A DNA stretch of 5,620 bases from Candidatus Cloacimonadota bacterium. Its GTDB lineage: Bacteria; Cloacimonadota; Cloacimonadia; Cloacimonadales; Cloacimonadaceae. The notes under the pieces are model-generated. The model saw only the letters and a list, made by a program, of their open reading frames with translations, made no database searches and was not told the DNA's origin. Position numbers and translations under genes: made by a program. The DNA is taken from the NCBI GenBank assembly GCA_012519465.1, contig JAAYQD010000233.1, positions 1 through 5,620 of the forward strand. Direction: 5' to 3'. Shown here in pieces: positions 5,193 through 5,620 of this stretch (position 1 is its first letter; every line of letters begins with the position of its first letter).

Positions 5193-5305
5193 GCAAGGGG
5201 AATCTGCGCTTTTCCCTTTGTTTTGGTGCTGTTTTTCAATGTAACGGGATAGGGTGTGGTGGCAACATCCAAAATGGGTGTTTTCAGGCAGTGGCACTTT
5301 TGCTA

Positions 5306-5335
5306 TTGACAATCCTGCACCTTTGAAAAGTCTTT
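5306..5335 (+). promoter_or_regulatory. possible promoter of the mannosidase gene
   Basis: A perfect TTGACA at 5306-5311 lies 52 bases before the mannosidase ATG. The region 17-19 bases further (AGTCTTTG, 5329-5336) lacks a good TATAAT, so the promoter is unproven or needs an activator. Confidence 0.25.
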
Positions 5336-5362
5336 GTTCATCATCATTTTAGGATTACGAAA

Positions 5363-5620
5363 ATGCAAAATGAAAAGATTCATATTGAACGGATAAGGCG
5401 CTTGATAGAGAGGCTTCAGCCCTTGGTTCACCAGCATTCTGCGGATGCGCATGCTTCCTTTTGTTATCATGATTTACCCATTCCTTATACAGAACTGGAG
5501 AGCCAAAATTGGCGTGCCATCCAGTGCGGGGAAAAGTGGGGCGAGCTGTGGGGCAGCGCTTGGTTTAAAGTAAGCGTCACGATCCCCTCGGAGCTGGCTG
5601 GCAAAGAGCTGGCTTTGTGG
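5363..5620 (+). CDS. glycoside hydrolase family 38 alpha-mannosidase, N-terminal part (partial)
   Basis: The frame opens at ATG 5363, with AGGA at 5351-5354 (8-base spacer), and stays open to the right edge, giving 86 residues. The opening helix (IHIERIRRLIERLQPL, residues 6-21) followed by WRAIQCGEKWGELWGSAWFKVSV (about 50-72) and IPSELAGKELAL (74-85) matches the N-terminal beta-sandwich region that precedes the GH38 catalytic domain in bacterial alpha-mannosidases. These usually have an amphipathic helix, then W-x-x-x-x-x-G-x-x-W-G, A-W-F and I-P-x-x-x-x-G. No signal peptide is present, so the enzyme is probably cytoplasmic and would trim imported alpha-mannosides. The catalytic Asp and zinc ligands lie beyond the window and cannot be checked. 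It is divergent from the Fe-S operon, with 225 bases between the starts and no functional link evident. Confidence 0.75.
   Translation, partial: MQNEKIHIERIRRLIERLQPLVHQHSADAHASFCYHDLPIPYTELESQNWRAIQCGEKWGELWGSAWFKVSVTIPSELAGKELALW

Overview
The window reads as chromosome from a Gram-negative, probably anaerobic bacterium. It holds an outer-membrane beta-barrel gene of the DUF5916 type, a compact iron-sulphur cluster assembly operon under its own Rrf2-type regulator, and the start of a glycoside hydrolase family 38 alpha-mannosidase. This mix would suit Cloacimonadota, Bacteroidota or a related candidate phylum. That is an impression from gene content only, because no marker gene is present.

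Layout: positions 3-317 (+) are the 3' end of an unrecognised gene. Positions 395-2491 (+) encode a secreted protein with a CBM9-like N-terminal domain followed by a DUF5916-type barrel. Positions 2492-2898 carry no convincing gene. They hold a mosaic of short repeats: three different heptanucleotide tandem arrays, two related GC-rich palindromes, and two intrinsic terminators that face the minus strand. Positions 2899-5137 (-) form a three-gene operon transcribed right to left: Rrf2 regulator, class V cysteine desulfurase, then an IscU-like scaffold. Both gene junctions are TAATG one-base overlaps, so translation is probably coupled. Positions 5138-5362 are a divergent promoter region. The mannosidase starts at 5363 (+) and runs off the window.

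How the operon likely works: the desulfurase takes sulphur from cysteine onto its catalytic cysteine (C329) and passes it to the scaffold (C34, C61, C105), where a cluster is built. The regulator has three C-terminal cysteines and probably carries an Fe-S cluster, letting it adjust the operon to cluster supply. An AT-rich dyad over the predicted -10 of the operon is a plausible operator.

Two points stand out. The desulfurase keeps the catalytic Cys and the PLP Lys but has lost several otherwise near-universal active-site residues (His to Tyr101, Asn to His152, and the GGG-x-E-R-x-x-R-S-G-T loop). The scaffold is a fusion of IscU with a C-terminal domain resembling DUF59/MIP18 that has no cysteine. 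No tRNA, rRNA, CRISPR array or transposase gene was seen.
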